Origin: an uncultured Verrucomicrobiae bacterium
GTDB lineage: Bacteria > Verrucomicrobiota > Verrucomicrobiia > Limisphaerales > UBA1100
Length of the DNA stretch: 64,000 nt
Assembly (NCBI GenBank): GCA_937775205.1
Contig: CALKBX010000018.1
Location: 1-64,000, forward strand
Direction of reading: 5' to 3'
Part shown: positions 53,825-63,058 of the stretch, one piece after another
Numbering within the stretch: position 1 is the first letter of the stretch
Layout: every line of letters starts with the position of its first letter
Position numbers and translations under genes: made by a program
Notes under the pieces: generated by a model
The model's database searches: none
Told to the model about the DNA's origin: nothing
Seen by the model: only the letters and a program-made list of their open reading frames with translations

Positions 53825-54595
53825 ATGGCTTACCACCAACTGCTCAATGCCACAGTAAATTATCTGGAAGGCGAGCGGGCGCACGGACGGCGGCATGTGA
53901 ATGTGGATCCGGCAAAATTGTCGGTGCTGTTCCGGCCATTGCCGCCTATGCCCGTGAACCCGATTGCCCCCGCGGAATGCCAATCCATGCCCGAGCTGCG
54001 CGCGCAAGCGTTGGCGTGCACGCGGTGCGAGCACTTGGTGGCTTCGCGAAAGCAAGTGGTGTTTGGCGTGGGCAATGAGGCGGCGGATATTTTGTTTGTG
54101 GGCGAAGCGCCGGGCGCGGATGAGGATGCACGGGGAGAACCGTTCGTCGACGCGGCGGGCGAACTGCTCACCCGAATGCTCAAGGCGATGGACTTGGCGC
54201 GCGAGGAGGTTTACATCACCAACATTCTCAAGTGCCGGCCGGACACGCCCAATCAACGCAACGACCACCGCGCGCCTACCGCCGATGAAATGACGGCGTG
54301 CTCCGATTGGTTGCATCGGCAGATTGATTTCATCCAGCCCAAAGTCATCGTCGCGCTCGGCAAGGTTGCCGTGGGTGGTTTGTTGGAAATGGAGAACGCG
54401 CCCATCACAAAAATGCGCGGCACGTGGCACACCTATCGCGGCATCCCACTGATGCCCACGTTTCATCCGGCGTATTTGTTGCATAAAGAAACCATGCAAA
54501 ACAAACGCGCCGTGTGGGAAGATCTGTTGGCGGTGATGGAGAAAACCGGCTTGCCGATTAGCGACAAACAGCGCGGTTATTTTCTCAAACACTGA
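53825..54595 (+). CDS. uracil-DNA glycosylase, type 4 (Fe-S) family
   Basis: Motif A is [20 protein letters not shown] and motif B is HPAYLL. Fe-S cluster cysteines are CTRC (one pair) and, with [14 protein letters not shown] and a further Cys, the set typical of UDG families 4/5. A GTG at 53822 directly before ATG 53825 could also be used. It removes uracil from DNA in base-excision repair. About 70 N-terminal residues precede the core, longer than the minimal enzyme. Confidence 0.9.
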   Translation: MAYHQLLNATVNYLEGERAHGRRHVNVDPAKLSVLFRPLPPMPVNPIAPAECQSMPELRAQALACTRCEHLVASRKQVVFGVGNEAADILFVGEAPGADEDARGEPFVDAAGELLTRMLKAMDLAREEVYITNILKCRPDTPNQRNDHRAPTADEMTACSDWLHRQIDFIQPKVIVALGKVAVGGLLEMENAPITKMRGTWHTYRGIPLMPTFHPAYLLHKETMQNKRAVWEDLLAVMEKTGLPISDKQRGYFLKH

Positions 54596-54651
54596 GCGAA
54601 GGCGCGGGCTTTTGGCTCGTGACGTGCGCGGTTTTCTGTTAAGGAAATCGC

Positions 54652-55464
54652 ATGGCCGCTAAACAAACATTTGGTTTCCTCGGCGCAGGGCGAATGGCCA
54701 CGGCGTTGGCGGGAGGCATGGTGAAGGCAAAGCTGATCACCCCGCGCGCGCTGTTTGCCGCGGATGTGTTTCCCGCTGCCGCGAAGGCGTTCGCCAAGGC
54801 CACGGGCGGCAAGACGTTCAAGAAAAATTCCGAGGTGCTGCAAAAAGCAACGGTTATCGTCATCGCCGTGAAGCCGCATCAAGTGGAGGAGTTGCTCGGC
54901 TCACTCGCGAATGACGTCACTCCCAAACATCTTTTTATTTCCATCGCAGCCGGCGTGACGATCGCGCAATTGGAAACTGCGCTCGGTGGCAAGGCGCGAG
55001 TAATTCGCGTGATGCCGAACACGCCAGCGTTGGTGGGCGAAGGCGCAGCGGGATTTGCCCGTGGCACGCGCGCCACGGCGGCGGATGCGAAACTAGCGGC
55101 GCGGATGTTGGGCGCGGTGGGTTTGGCGGTGGAAGTGCCGGAACGGTTGATCAATGCGGTCACCGGCTTGAGCGGCAGCGGCCCGGCTTACGGATTTCAA
55201 ATCATTGAGGCGCTGAGCGATGGCGGTGTGGCGGCGGGTTTGCCGCGCGAGCTTTCCACGCAACTGGCGGCGCAGACGATGCTTGGTGCGGCAAAAATGG
55301 TGTTGGAAACCGGCGAACACCCCGGCACACTCAAAGACCGCGTGGCTAGCCCCGGCGGCACTACCATTGAGGGCCTCCACGAAATGGAAGCGGCGGGCGT
55401 GCGCAGCGCACTAATCAATGCCGTGCGCGCCTCGGCGGACAAAGCGGACGCGCTCGGGAATTAA
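54652..55464 (+). CDS. proC: pyrroline-5-carboxylate reductase
   Basis: 270 residues with AAGGA at SD distance. N-terminal NAD(P)-binding site FLGAGRMATALAGGMVKA; VIAVKPHQVEELL; VIRVMPNTPALVGEGAAGFA; the signature GLSGSGPAYGFQIIEALSDGG; and SPGGTTIEGLHEMEAAGVR. It catalyses the last step of proline synthesis. It is followed by a membrane transporter 14 bases away. Confidence 0.95.
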   Translation: MAAKQTFGFLGAGRMATALAGGMVKAKLITPRALFAADVFPAAAKAFAKATGGKTFKKNSEVLQKATVIVIAVKPHQVEELLGSLANDVTPKHLFISIAAGVTIAQLETALGGKARVIRVMPNTPALVGEGAAGFARGTRATAADAKLAARMLGAVGLAVEVPERLINAVTGLSGSGPAYGFQIIEALSDGGVAAGLPRELSTQLAAQTMLGAAKMVLETGEHPGTLKDRVASPGGTTIEGLHEMEAAGVRSALINAVRASADKADALGN

Positions 55465-55477
55465 CAAAAAAAGTAAA

Positions 55478-56674
55478 ATGCCTTTCCCTTCGCCATCAGA
55501 TAAGCAGGCGAAAGTGCTGTGGTTCTCCCTCACAGCGCTGTCCATCGCTGTGTTCCTCGCGCTGCTGGCGCTGATGTTTTACGGCGTGGGTTGGGTGCTT
55601 GATCGCCTCTCGCCCGTGCTCTTGCCCTTGGCGATTGCGGGTATTCTTGCGTTTCTGCTCAATCCATTGGTGGATTTTTTCGAGCCTAAAATGTCCGCCA
55701 AAGTGAGCTTCCTGTTTGCAAAAATCCGAAACCCAAAACGAGTGAAGGCGATCCTGTTGGTTTTAATGATTGGGTTTTGCATTATCACCGCGCTCACGTT
55801 GGCGACGCTTACCACCGTGGTGCCGGAGATGGTCAAGTTGGCCGAGGAAACCAAAGTGGAATACGTGCAGCAAAACATCCGCAACTGGGCCGCCGAAAAT
55901 AAGGCCTCTGATTGGGGTGCATTTATGCAGGTGGAAAAGCTGGAAACCATCGACCTCAGCGCTCTGATGATCGCCGGCAAAAAGCAGCTCTCGGCGTTGT
56001 CCGAGAAAGGCGTTTCCGAAGCCATCGCGTTGATTGGGCTGTTGGCGGGGCTGGCGTTGGTGCCGGTTTATGTTTTTTATTTCCTGCTGGAAGCGCGCAC
56101 GATTGAAATGAAATGGAGCGATTATCTGCCGCTCAAGGAATCGCGTTTCAAGGAAGAGGCGGTGTTTGTTCTGTCGTCGTTCAACGATTGTCTCGTTGTA
56201 TTTTTTCGCGGCCAAGTGTTGGTGGCCTTTTGCGTAGGCGTTTGTTTGGCGATTGGATTTTCCATCATCGGGCTGCCATACGCCATTCTCATCGGACTGG
56301 CGGCGGGACTGCTTGGCATCATTCCATACTTCGGCGTGATTGCCTCCGCCATTCCGGTGCTGCTACTTTCGCTGGCGTACGGCGACCAAATGATTGTGGA
56401 TGGTGCGGGGGCACCGGTGTTGGCACTGGGCATTTGCGCGCTGGTTTTGTTTTTGGAGAAAACAGTCATCCAGCCGAAAATCATCGGCGACCGCGTGGGC
56501 ATGCATCCGGTGGCGGTCATCATTTCGGTGCTGATGGGCGCCACGCTGGTGGGCGGAGTGATTGGCGGTTTGCTGGCCATTCCGGTGGCGATGGCGCTGC
56601 GCACAGTGTTGTTCCGTTATGTGTGGGTGCGGCGGCAAATGCCGGAGAAGGCCACGCAAATGGAAGCGCTTTAA
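55478..56674 (+). CDS. AI-2E family transporter (PF01594), 398 aa
   Basis: ATG 55478 follows proC by 13 bases. Membrane spans: ALSIAVFLALLALMFYGVGW, LPLAIAGILAFLLNPLVDFF, AILLVLMIGFCIITALTLAT, then several more in GLLAGLALVPVYVFYFLLEA and FSIIGLPYAILIGLAAGLLG-type stretches, ending GGVIGGLLAIPVAMALRTVL. The family includes autoinducer-2 exporters and permeases with other roles; substrate is unknown. It ends tail to tail with the HAD gene, overlapping by 4 bases. Confidence 0.88.
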   Translation: MPFPSPSDKQAKVLWFSLTALSIAVFLALLALMFYGVGWVLDRLSPVLLPLAIAGILAFLLNPLVDFFEPKMSAKVSFLFAKIRNPKRVKAILLVLMIGFCIITALTLATLTTVVPEMVKLAEETKVEYVQQNIRNWAAENKASDWGAFMQVEKLETIDLSALMIAGKKQLSALSEKGVSEAIALIGLLAGLALVPVYVFYFLLEARTIEMKWSDYLPLKESRFKEEAVFVLSSFNDCLVVFFRGQVLVAFCVGVCLAIGFSIIGLPYAILIGLAAGLLGIIPYFGVIASAIPVLLLSLAYGDQMIVDGAGAPVLALGICALVLFLEKTVIQPKIIGDRVGMHPVAVIISVLMGATLVGGVIGGLLAIPVAMALRTVLFRYVWVRRQMPEKATQMEAL

Positions 56675-57261
56675 CTGGCGATGTTTTGCGGCAGCACGCC
56701 GGCAATCGTTCGCACATCCACGGCATCCATTCCAGCGGCACGGATGGCTTCCATGCCCAAATCGGTATCCTCAAACGCGCGGCAATCTTCCGGCGGCACA
56801 CCGAGCAACGCGGCGGCTTTCAGAAAAGTATCGGGCGCGGGCTTGTGGTTCTTCACATCATCACTGGTGACGATTGCCTGAAACCAATCCGCCACGCCGA
56901 GGCGCTCAAGCAGCGGACGAATGTATTTCGCGCGGCCGCCGGTGGCGATGGCCATCGGAAGTTGGCCGACGTGCGTGCGGGCGATGGCAGCGATGGGTTC
57001 AATCAATTTCACCTCCGCCATCAGCGGTAAGTAGGCCTCTTCTTTTTGGCGGGAAATTTCCGCAGGATCAACGTCGAGACCTTGTTCCTGTTTGAGCATC
57101 GCAAGAATTTTTTGCGAAGGCACGCCGCCGAGTTTGTAAAAGCGCGCCTCGGAAAGCTCAATGCCGTTGCGTTGGCAGACGGCGTTCCACGCGCGCCAAT
57201 GCAGCGGCATGCTGTCGGCGAGAGTGCCGTCGCAGTCGAAGATGAGGGCGCGCGGTTGCAT
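56671..57261 (-). CDS. HAD-superfamily phosphatase (beta-phosphoglucomutase-like)
   Basis: 196 residues. HAD motifs: I = LIFDCDGTLADSMPLHW, II = IATGGRAKY, III/IV = KNHKPAPDTFLKAAALLGV and FEDTDLGMEAIRAAGM. The DxDGT and cap helices match the sugar-phosphatase/PGM subgroup. The start overlaps the prfA stop (TGATG), so translation is coupled. Confidence 0.88.
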   Translation of the reverse strand: MQPRALIFDCDGTLADSMPLHWRAWNAVCQRNGIELSEARFYKLGGVPSQKILAMLKQEQGLDVDPAEISRQKEEAYLPLMAEVKLIEPIAAIARTHVGQLPMAIATGGRAKYIRPLLERLGVADWFQAIVTSDDVKNHKPAPDTFLKAAALLGVPPEDCRAFEDTDLGMEAIRAAGMDAVDVRTIAGVLPQNIAS

Positions 57262-58331
57262 CAGGCTTGGAGGGCGGCGAGTTTTTCCTCCAAGTTATTT
57301 TGGATGAGGGGCGCGATCATCTCGCCGATGTCGCCCTCGATGAATGTGGACAGACTGTGCATCGTAAGATCGATGCGATGGTCGGTCACGCGGCTTTGCG
57401 GGAAATTATAAGTGCGGATGCGTTCGTTGCGTTCGCCAGTGCCCACTTGCGCCTTGCGTTCGGCGGCGTACTTGGCGTTTTCCTCGGCGAGCTTTTGATC
57501 GAGCAAACGCGAGCGCAGCACTTTCATCGCCTTGGCGCGGTTCTTGATTTGGCTGCGTTCATCCGAGCAACGCACGATGAGGCCCGTCGGTTTGTGGACA
57601 ATTTGCACGGCAGAATCCGTGGTGTTCACGCCTTGTCCGCCGGGGCCGCTGGCGCGCGTGGCCGAGATTTCCAGTTCTTCCGGTTTAATTTCGATGTCCA
57701 CTTCCTCCGCCTCGGGCAGCACCGCCACGGTAACCGTGCTGGTGTGAATGCGCCCACTCGCTTCGGTGGCCGGCACGCGCTGAACGCGATGCACGCCGCT
57801 CTCAAATTTCATTTGTTTGTAAACCTCTTCGCCGGAGAGACTGAAAATGATTTCCTTGTAGCCGCCCATATCCGCGCCGCTGCTGCTCATCGATTCGTGC
57901 TTCCAGCCTTGAGCGGAGGCGTAGTGGGTGTACATCCGAAAGAGATCGCCGGCGAAAAGCGCGGCTTCATCGCCTCCGGCGCCGGCGCGGATTTCGATAA
58001 TCGTATTGCGCGAATCGGCAGGGTCGGGCGGCACGAGGCCTAGTTCCACTTCCTTTTCGAGCACGGGGATTTCAGCTTCCAATCGAAGAACTTCTTCGGC
58101 AGCCATCTCGGCCATCTCATCACCGCCATTGACCAGTTCCTGATTTTCTGCCAATTCCTCGCGCGCTTTCAGATATTGTTCGCCTTTGACCACCAAATTT
58201 TTCAGGCGCGAATATTCGCGGCCAAGTTCCTGCGCGCGCCGGTTGTTTTCAAATACTTTGGGGTCGCCCAGTTCAATCTCCACCTCGGCCATTCGGGCGG
58301 CGAATTTTTCGATGTGCGGTTGCAGGTCCAT
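57261..58331 (-). CDS. prfA: peptide chain release factor 1
   Basis: 356 residues. The GGQ catalytic motif lies in ISATRASGPGGQGVNTTDSA, preceded by the GRIHTSTVTVAVLPEA region, and the C-terminus RVTDHRIDLTMHSLSTFIEG is typical of RF1. It reads UAA/UAG stop codons. It ends with a one-base overlap with the HAD gene. Confidence 0.96.
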   Translation of the reverse strand: MDLQPHIEKFAARMAEVEIELGDPKVFENNRRAQELGREYSRLKNLVVKGEQYLKAREELAENQELVNGGDEMAEMAAEEVLRLEAEIPVLEKEVELGLVPPDPADSRNTIIEIRAGAGGDEAALFAGDLFRMYTHYASAQGWKHESMSSSGADMGGYKEIIFSLSGEEVYKQMKFESGVHRVQRVPATEASGRIHTSTVTVAVLPEAEEVDIEIKPEELEISATRASGPGGQGVNTTDSAVQIVHKPTGLIVRCSDERSQIKNRAKAMKVLRSRLLDQKLAEENAKYAAERKAQVGTGERNERIRTYNFPQSRVTDHRIDLTMHSLSTFIEGDIGEMIAPLIQNNLEEKLAALQA

Positions 58332-58362
58332 CCGAAAAAGATTGGGGGGAGGGTGGGGAAAA

Positions 58363-58400
58363 GAAACCGCCCGCCACGGCGCTAACCGGGCGGGCGGTAA
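58363..58400 (-). terminator. intrinsic terminator between rpmE and prfA
   Basis: 9-bp stem CCGCCCGCC (58367-58375) with GGCGGGCGG (58389-58397). On the minus strand it is followed by TTTCTTTT. It separates the rpmE message from prfA or attenuates it. Confidence 0.65.
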
Positions 58401-58411
58401 AAAAGGGTTCG

Positions 58412-58696
58412 CTACTTTTTCGTCTTAGCGGCGCGGGCCTCGGCGATGGCTTTGGCTTTGGCGGCGCGTTGCTGGAATTTGTCCACGCGGCCGGCGGTAT
58501 CCACAAATTTTTGTTGGCCGGTGTAAAACGGATGCGAGGAACTGCTAATACCCATTTGATATAGTGGGTAGTCCTCACCTTCGAAAGTGGTCGTTTCCCT
58601 CGTGGGCGCGCAGGAGCGCGTGAGAAATTCGTCACCATTGCTCGTGTCACGAAAAACCACCGGGCGGTATTTATCAGGATGAATGTCCGTCTTCAT
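58412..58696 (-). CDS. rpmE: 50S ribosomal protein L31, type B
   Basis: ATG 58696: [60 protein letters not shown]. The zinc CxxC pair of type A is absent, as in the C-minus (type B) form. The C-terminal tail is Lys/Ala-rich ([17 protein letters not shown]). Confidence 0.92.
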   Translation of the reverse strand: MKTDIHPDKYRPVVFRDTSNGDEFLTRSCAPTRETTTFEGEDYPLYQMGISSSSHPFYTGQQKFVDTAGRVDKFQQRAAKAKAIAEARAAKTKK

Positions 58697-58751
58697 AAAT
58701 CGGGGCGGGGAATCTAACAGCCACAGGAAACTTGGCAAGCGCGAATTTCGG

Positions 58752-59189
58752 TCATTTTTCCGGTGGTTTTGTGGTGGATTCCCCTTCGCGCTGGCGTTGA
58801 GGCAAAATATCGCACGCGCCTTTGCAGCCAAAAACCTTGCTGATGAGGTGCCGATTGCGGCTCACACCCGCGTAAATTGCCTCGGCAATCCAGATAATTC
58901 CCGGCACCCAAAGCACTAAAGCCATCGGCAGCAGCAGCGGCATCCGCAGCCCAATGAACCGCAACGCCCGCGCGCCGCGCAGCACTTCGCCGCCCGTGCT
59001 CACGCAATGGATCGCCTCCATCAACCCCTCCCGCGTAAGCCCCGGCGCGAGTTGCAGGCACTGCGGATCCGATGCCGGCACCAACCGCGCCACGTCGCAC
59101 CAATCCAGCCACGTGAGCAGCCGCATTTGGAAAGTGCACATCCAGCATTCGTCGTCGTAGAGAATGGAATGTTTTTTCTGCTCGGTCAT
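58752..59189 (-). CDS. DCC-family thiol-disulfide oxidoreductase-like (DUF393) protein
   Basis: ATG 59189: [20 protein letters not shown] is the DUF393 start (YDxxCxxC). A hydrophobic segment [20 protein letters not shown] may span or sit at the membrane; [20 protein letters not shown] is the family end. Redox activity is inferred from the CxxC. Confidence 0.8.
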   Translation of the reverse strand: MTEQKKHSILYDDECWMCTFQMRLLTWLDWCDVARLVPASDPQCLQLAPGLTREGLMEAIHCVSTGGEVLRGARALRFIGLRMPLLLPMALVLWVPGIIWIAEAIYAGVSRNRHLISKVFGCKGACDILPQRQREGESTTKPPEK

Positions 59190-59242
59190 GCGCGTCCAAC
59201 AGCTTAAGATTCCTGCACCACAAATCAAGCCGTTAACCCATT

Positions 59243-59584
59243 ATGAGCAAAGAACCCTGCAGCCTCTCCCAACGCGAATGCAAACCCTGCCAAGGCGGCG
59301 TGCCCCCGCTCGCGGGCGAAGCATTGGAAAAACTTGCCGACGAACTCGGCAACAACTGGCAAGTCATCGACGGCCATCATCTTGAGAAGGAATACAGCTT
59401 CAAAAACTTCGCCGAGGCCCTGGCCTTCACCAATCAAGTCGGTGCGTTGGCCGAAGAAATTTTCCATCACCCCGACATCTTCCTCGCGTGGGGCAAAGTG
59501 AAAATCACAATCTGGACCCACAAAATCGACGGCCTCAACGAAGCCGACTTCATCTTCGCCGCCAAGGCGGATGCGTTGGTGTAA
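59243..59584 (+). CDS. 4a-hydroxytetrahydrobiopterin (pterin carbinolamine) dehydratase
   Basis: 113 residues. The PCD signature is EEIFHHPDIFLAWGKVKITI, then WTHKIDGLNEADFIFAAKAD. In the N-terminus, LADELGNNWQVIDGHHLEKE is typical. It recycles the pterin cofactor of aromatic hydroxylases; such a hydroxylase is not in the window, so another pterin role is possible. Confidence 0.88.
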   Translation: MSKEPCSLSQRECKPCQGGVPPLAGEALEKLADELGNNWQVIDGHHLEKEYSFKNFAEALAFTNQVGALAEEIFHHPDIFLAWGKVKITIWTHKIDGLNEADFIFAAKADALV

Positions 59585-59585
59585 A

Positions 59586-59693
59586 GGGAGGGACGAGTTC
59601 CACCACAGAGGCACAGAGGATTCCTGTAGCAACACTCTGTGTTCTCTGTGCCTCTGTGGTAAATTTTCGGGCAAGGTGGAACTTGCCCCTCCC
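59586..59693. repeat. nested inverted repeat (MITE/REP-like), copy 1
   Basis: Inner arms are a perfect 17-bp inverted repeat: ACCACAGAGGCACAGAG (59602-59618) and its complement at 59644-59660. Outer arms at 59586-59604 and 59675-59693 match at 17 of 19 bases. It sits just after the PCD stop. Confidence 0.6.
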
Positions 59694-59727
59694 ATCGCGT
59701 TGCGGCACACTCACCGCTTCCGGATTT

Positions 59728-61185
59728 ATGAAGCAGTACAAAAATTTCATCAATGGCGAATGGGTGTCGGCCGTTTCGGGCGACACGTTTACCAATCACA
59801 ACCCCGCTGACACCCGCGAGGTGGTCACCGAATATGCACTGGGCGGACGCGCCGAGGCGCAAGCCGCCATCGAGGCCGCGCAGGCGGCCTTCCCCGCTTG
59901 GCGCGCCACCACGGCGCCCGCTCGCGGGAAAATTCTCAGCGCGGCAGCCAACATCATCGCCGCTCGCAAAGATGAGCTGGCGGAAATTCTATGTCGCGAA
60001 GAAGGCAAAACCAAAGTGGAAGCCGGAATGGAAGTCGGCCGCACGGTCGATATTTTTCGGTTCATGGCGGGGCTCAGCTACACCATCGGCGGCAGCGTGA
60101 TGCCGCATGATTTGCCCAACAACATGCTCTTCACCAAACGCGAGCCGCTCGGCGTGGTGGCGTTGATCACCCCGTGGAATTTCCCCATCGCGCTCCCCGC
60201 GTGGAAGCTCGCGCCCGCGTTGGTGAGCGGCAACACCGTCGTGCTCAAGCCCGCCACCCAAGCGCCCGCGATGGCGCTCGAGCTCGCGCGCGCCTTTGAC
60301 GAAGCCGGTTTGCCCGCGGGCGTGCTGAATGTCGTCGTCGGCAGCGGCAAAGAAGTGGGCGATGAACTGGCCAATCACGAAGCCGTGCAAGCGCTGTCCT
60401 TCACTGGTTCGCACGGCGTGGGCCACGGGATTTATCAGCAACTCGCTCCGCGCATGACGCGTGCGCAAATGGAAATGGGCGGCAAAAATCCCACCATCGT
60501 GCTGGCCGACGCCGATCTGGATTTCGCCGCCAAGATTGTCGGCCTCGCCGGATTTGGCCAAACCGGCCAAGTTTGCACCGCCACTAGTCGCGTGATTGTA
60601 AACGAAAAGGTAGCCGACGAGTTTACCGAAAAATTGGTGGAACAAGCCAAGGCCCGCAACGTGGGCAACGGGATGAATGACGGCGTCAACATGGGCCCCG
60701 CCGTGAGCGCCGGCGAATTAGACGGCAATCTTGATTACATAAAAATCGCCAACGACGAAGGCGCGGAATGCGTTTGGGGCGGCGAACGCCTTGGCGAAGG
60801 CGAGCTCGAGCACGGCCATTTCATGAGCCCGGCGGTGATTGCCAATGTTAAGAACGACATGCGCATCGCGCAGGAAGAAGTCTTCGGCCCAGTGGTCGGC
60901 GTGGTGAAGTGCGGCGATTTCGACGAGGCCATCGCTCTGGCGAACGACATCGAGTACGGCTTGAGCGCGTCCATCATCACGCGCGACATCAACAAGGCCA
61001 TGCGCTACACCGACCAAATCGAGGCGGGCGTGGTGAAGATAAATCAAATCTCCACCGGCCTCGCGCTGCAAGCCCCCTTCGGCGGCGTGAAACATTCCAG
61101 CACTAACAACTTCAAGGAACAGGGCCAAACCGCCATCGACTTTTACACCCGCGTGAAGTCGGTTTATTTGGATTACTCGGCGTAA
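59728..61185 (+). CDS. aldehyde dehydrogenase, likely 2-oxoglutarate semialdehyde (2,5-dioxopentanoate) dehydrogenase
   Basis: 485 residues from ATG 59728 (the frame is open much further upstream, through a repeat). NAD-site VALITPWNFPIALPAWKLAP; catalytic Glu region MTRAQMEMGGKNPTIVLADA; catalytic Cys GFGQTGQVCTATSRVIVNEK; C-terminal EAGVVKINQISTGLALQAPF. Sequence features and the neighbouring 2-keto-3-deoxy-arabinonate dehydratase-like gene point to the last step of an oxidative pentose route giving 2-oxoglutarate. The specificity is inference. Confidence 0.85.
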   Translation: MKQYKNFINGEWVSAVSGDTFTNHNPADTREVVTEYALGGRAEAQAAIEAAQAAFPAWRATTAPARGKILSAAANIIAARKDELAEILCREEGKTKVEAGMEVGRTVDIFRFMAGLSYTIGGSVMPHDLPNNMLFTKREPLGVVALITPWNFPIALPAWKLAPALVSGNTVVLKPATQAPAMALELARAFDEAGLPAGVLNVVVGSGKEVGDELANHEAVQALSFTGSHGVGHGIYQQLAPRMTRAQMEMGGKNPTIVLADADLDFAAKIVGLAGFGQTGQVCTATSRVIVNEKVADEFTEKLVEQAKARNVGNGMNDGVNMGPAVSAGELDGNLDYIKIANDEGAECVWGGERLGEGELEHGHFMSPAVIANVKNDMRIAQEEVFGPVVGVVKCGDFDEAIALANDIEYGLSASIITRDINKAMRYTDQIEAGVVKINQISTGLALQAPFGGVKHSSTNNFKEQGQTAIDFYTRVKSVYLDYSA

Positions 61186-61191
61186 AGAATT

Positions 61192-61245
61192 GAGGCACAG
61201 AGAACACAGAAGCATTACTCAACAAAATCTCTGTGCCTCTGTGGT
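61192..61245. repeat. inverted repeat related to 59586-59693, copy 2
   Basis: GAGGCACAGAGA (61192-61203) pairs with TCTCTGTGCCTC (61228-61239). The core sequence is the same as copy 1. It lies between the two pathway genes. Confidence 0.55.
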
Positions 61246-61251
61246 AAAAAA

Positions 61252-62109
61252 ATGAAACTCTGCAGATTCCAAAAAGACGCCGATGGCGACGCCATCCGCA
61301 TTGGCCTTGCGGTTGATGAAATGACGCTTGCCGACCTCACCGCCGGCGGCATTGAATCCATCACCGAATTGCTGGAGGACGACAACGCCGTGGCGCGCGT
61401 GGAGGTGTTGACTGATTTGCCCACTCTCCCGCTGGCGGAGGTGACGTTTCTTGCGCCCGTGGAGCGACAGGAAGTATGGGCCGCGGGCGTCACTTATCTA
61501 CGCAGCAAAACGGCGCGCATGGAGGAAAGCGATTTCAGTGCCAGCGCGTACGACTTGGTTTACGAGGCAGACCGCCCAGAGATTTTTTTCAAGTCACTCC
61601 CCGAAAAAGTAGTCGCCCCGAATGAGCCCGTGGGCATTCGCGGCGATGCGAAGTGGAGCGTGCCCGAGCCGGAACTCGCGTTGGTGCTCAACTCGCGCGG
61701 GCAAGTCGTCGGCTGCACGATCGGCAACGACATGAGCTCGCGCGACATCGAAGGCGAAAATCTCCTCTACCTCCCCCAAGCCAAAGTGTACGACCGCTCC
61801 TGCGCCATCGGCCCGTGGTTGATCCTCGGCGCAAGTGAAGAGGCCATCCGCGCGTGGATCATCGGTGTGAAAATCATCCGTGCCAACGAAACGGTGTTCG
61901 CCGGCGAAACTTCCCTCAGCAATCTCAAGCGCTCGTTCGATGAATTAGCCGGCTATCTGTGCCGCTCGCAAACCTTCGCCCATGGCGCAATCCTGCTCAC
62001 CGGCACGGGCGTAGTGCCGCCAGACGATTTCACACTAGCGGCGGGCGACCTCATTCGCATCGACATTTCCGGGATCGGCACGCTGGAAAACCCTGTTCTG
62101 GTTGTCTGA
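61252..62109 (+). CDS. FAH-family 2-keto-3-deoxy-arabinonate dehydratase-like protein
   Basis: 285 residues. Pattern AAGVTYLRSKTARMEESDF, DRPEIFFKSLPEKVV, VPEPELALVLNSRGQVVGCT, IGNDMSSRDIEGENLLYLPQ and KVYDRSCAIGPWLIL is very close to the archaeal/bacterial KdaD group of the fumarylacetoacetase fold, with Mg2+-binding acids in PEPELA and the GND(M)SSRD segment. Product would be 2,5-dioxopentanoate, substrate of the upstream dehydrogenase. Confidence 0.85.
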   Translation: MKLCRFQKDADGDAIRIGLAVDEMTLADLTAGGIESITELLEDDNAVARVEVLTDLPTLPLAEVTFLAPVERQEVWAAGVTYLRSKTARMEESDFSASAYDLVYEADRPEIFFKSLPEKVVAPNEPVGIRGDAKWSVPEPELALVLNSRGQVVGCTIGNDMSSRDIEGENLLYLPQAKVYDRSCAIGPWLILGASEEAIRAWIIGVKIIRANETVFAGETSLSNLKRSFDELAGYLCRSQTFAHGAILLTGTGVVPPDDFTLAAGDLIRIDISGIGTLENPVLVV

Positions 62110-62222
62110 ATGTAACCCATTTTAGAGTTGCACGTCTTTCTCGCGCAGCGCAAAGTCCGCGCCCCCCTACTGGAAACAGAAACAAAAAATATAGAAAATA
62201 AAAAACACAGAAAACAAGTATT

Positions 62223-62582
62223 ATGAAAAAACTCATTATGTTCGCCGTTGCGGCTATGCTCGCATTCAATGTGTCTGCTGCTGACGACGATAAGAAACCT
62301 TCTAAAAAGGGCCGTGGTGCTGGTCTTCAAGCCATGTTCAAGCAACTGGACCTGACTGCCGACCAAAAGAAGGCACTGGCCACATTCAACAAGGAAAACA
62401 AGGAAAAGGGTGCTGAAGCGCGCAAGCTCGAAGGCGAGGAGCGTAAGGCAGCAATGAAGAAAATTGCTGAAGCCCGCAACGCGAAGCTCAAGGAAATCCT
62501 CACCGAGGAACAGGCCGCGAAGCTTAAAGAACTGCAAGCCAAAGCCCGGGCAGACCGGAAGAAGAAGGCTGAGAGTAAGTAA
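62223..62582 (+). CDS. small secreted LTxxQ-type protein 1
   Basis: 119 residues. The signal peptide is LIMFAVAAMLAFNVSAAD, then a basic linker, then helices with LDLTADQKKALATFNKENKE and LKEILTEEQAAKLKELQAKA. The LTxxQ motifs resemble Spy/CpxP-type periplasmic chaperone families, but the fit is loose. First of three or four related genes in tandem. Confidence 0.7.
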   Translation: MKKLIMFAVAAMLAFNVSAADDDKKPSKKGRGAGLQAMFKQLDLTADQKKALATFNKENKEKGAEARKLEGEERKAAMKKIAEARNAKLKEILTEEQAAKLKELQAKARADRKKKAESK

Positions 62583-62605
62583 CCTAATCCCCAAATACAT
62601 ACATT

Positions 62606-62950
62606 ATGAATAAAATCTGGATCCTACTTCTGGCTGCAGTCTTCAGCTTCAACGCGCAGGCCGCAGACGAGAAAGCCAAGAAGCCTAAAGGCAATCCTGC
62701 CTACACCAAGCTAATCGCTGATCTCAAGCTGACAGACGAGCAAAAGCCAAAATTCCAAGCTCTCCAAAAAGAGCACGGTAAATTCATGGCTGAGCAGAAG
62801 GAGCGTTCTGCAGATGAAAAAAAAGCAGCTGGCAAGCCCTTCTACAAGGAACGCCAAACAAAGCTGAAAGAGCTCTTTACACAGGAGCAACGGAAGACTT
62901 GGTATCAGTTCCAAGCCAAGCAGAAAGCAGCCAGGGAGAAAAAGGAGTAA
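62606..62950 (+). CDS. small secreted LTxxQ-type protein 2
   Basis: 114 residues. Signal peptide IWILLLAAVFSFNAQAAD; helices with LKLTDEQKPKFQALQKEHGK and LKELFTQEQRKTWYQFQAKQ. Related in layout to the preceding gene, 23 bases upstream. Confidence 0.65.
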   Translation: MNKIWILLLAAVFSFNAQAADEKAKKPKGNPAYTKLIADLKLTDEQKPKFQALQKEHGKFMAEQKERSADEKKAAGKPFYKERQTKLKELFTQEQRKTWYQFQAKQKAAREKKE

Positions 62951-62976
62951 GACCTTTTCCTGTTATCAATTCACAC

Positions 62977-62999
62977 AGCGGCCTTCGGGTCGCTTTTTT
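62977..62999 (+). terminator. intrinsic terminator with UUCG loop
   Basis: A 7-bp stem closed by TTCG (loop 62984-62987) is followed by six Ts, 27 bases after the second LTxxQ gene. Confidence 0.85.
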
Positions 63000-63058
63000 G
63001 TATCCTATTAGCTTGGGATGCGTCTACTAATTCAGAACCTTTTTTTAACTAAAAATAC

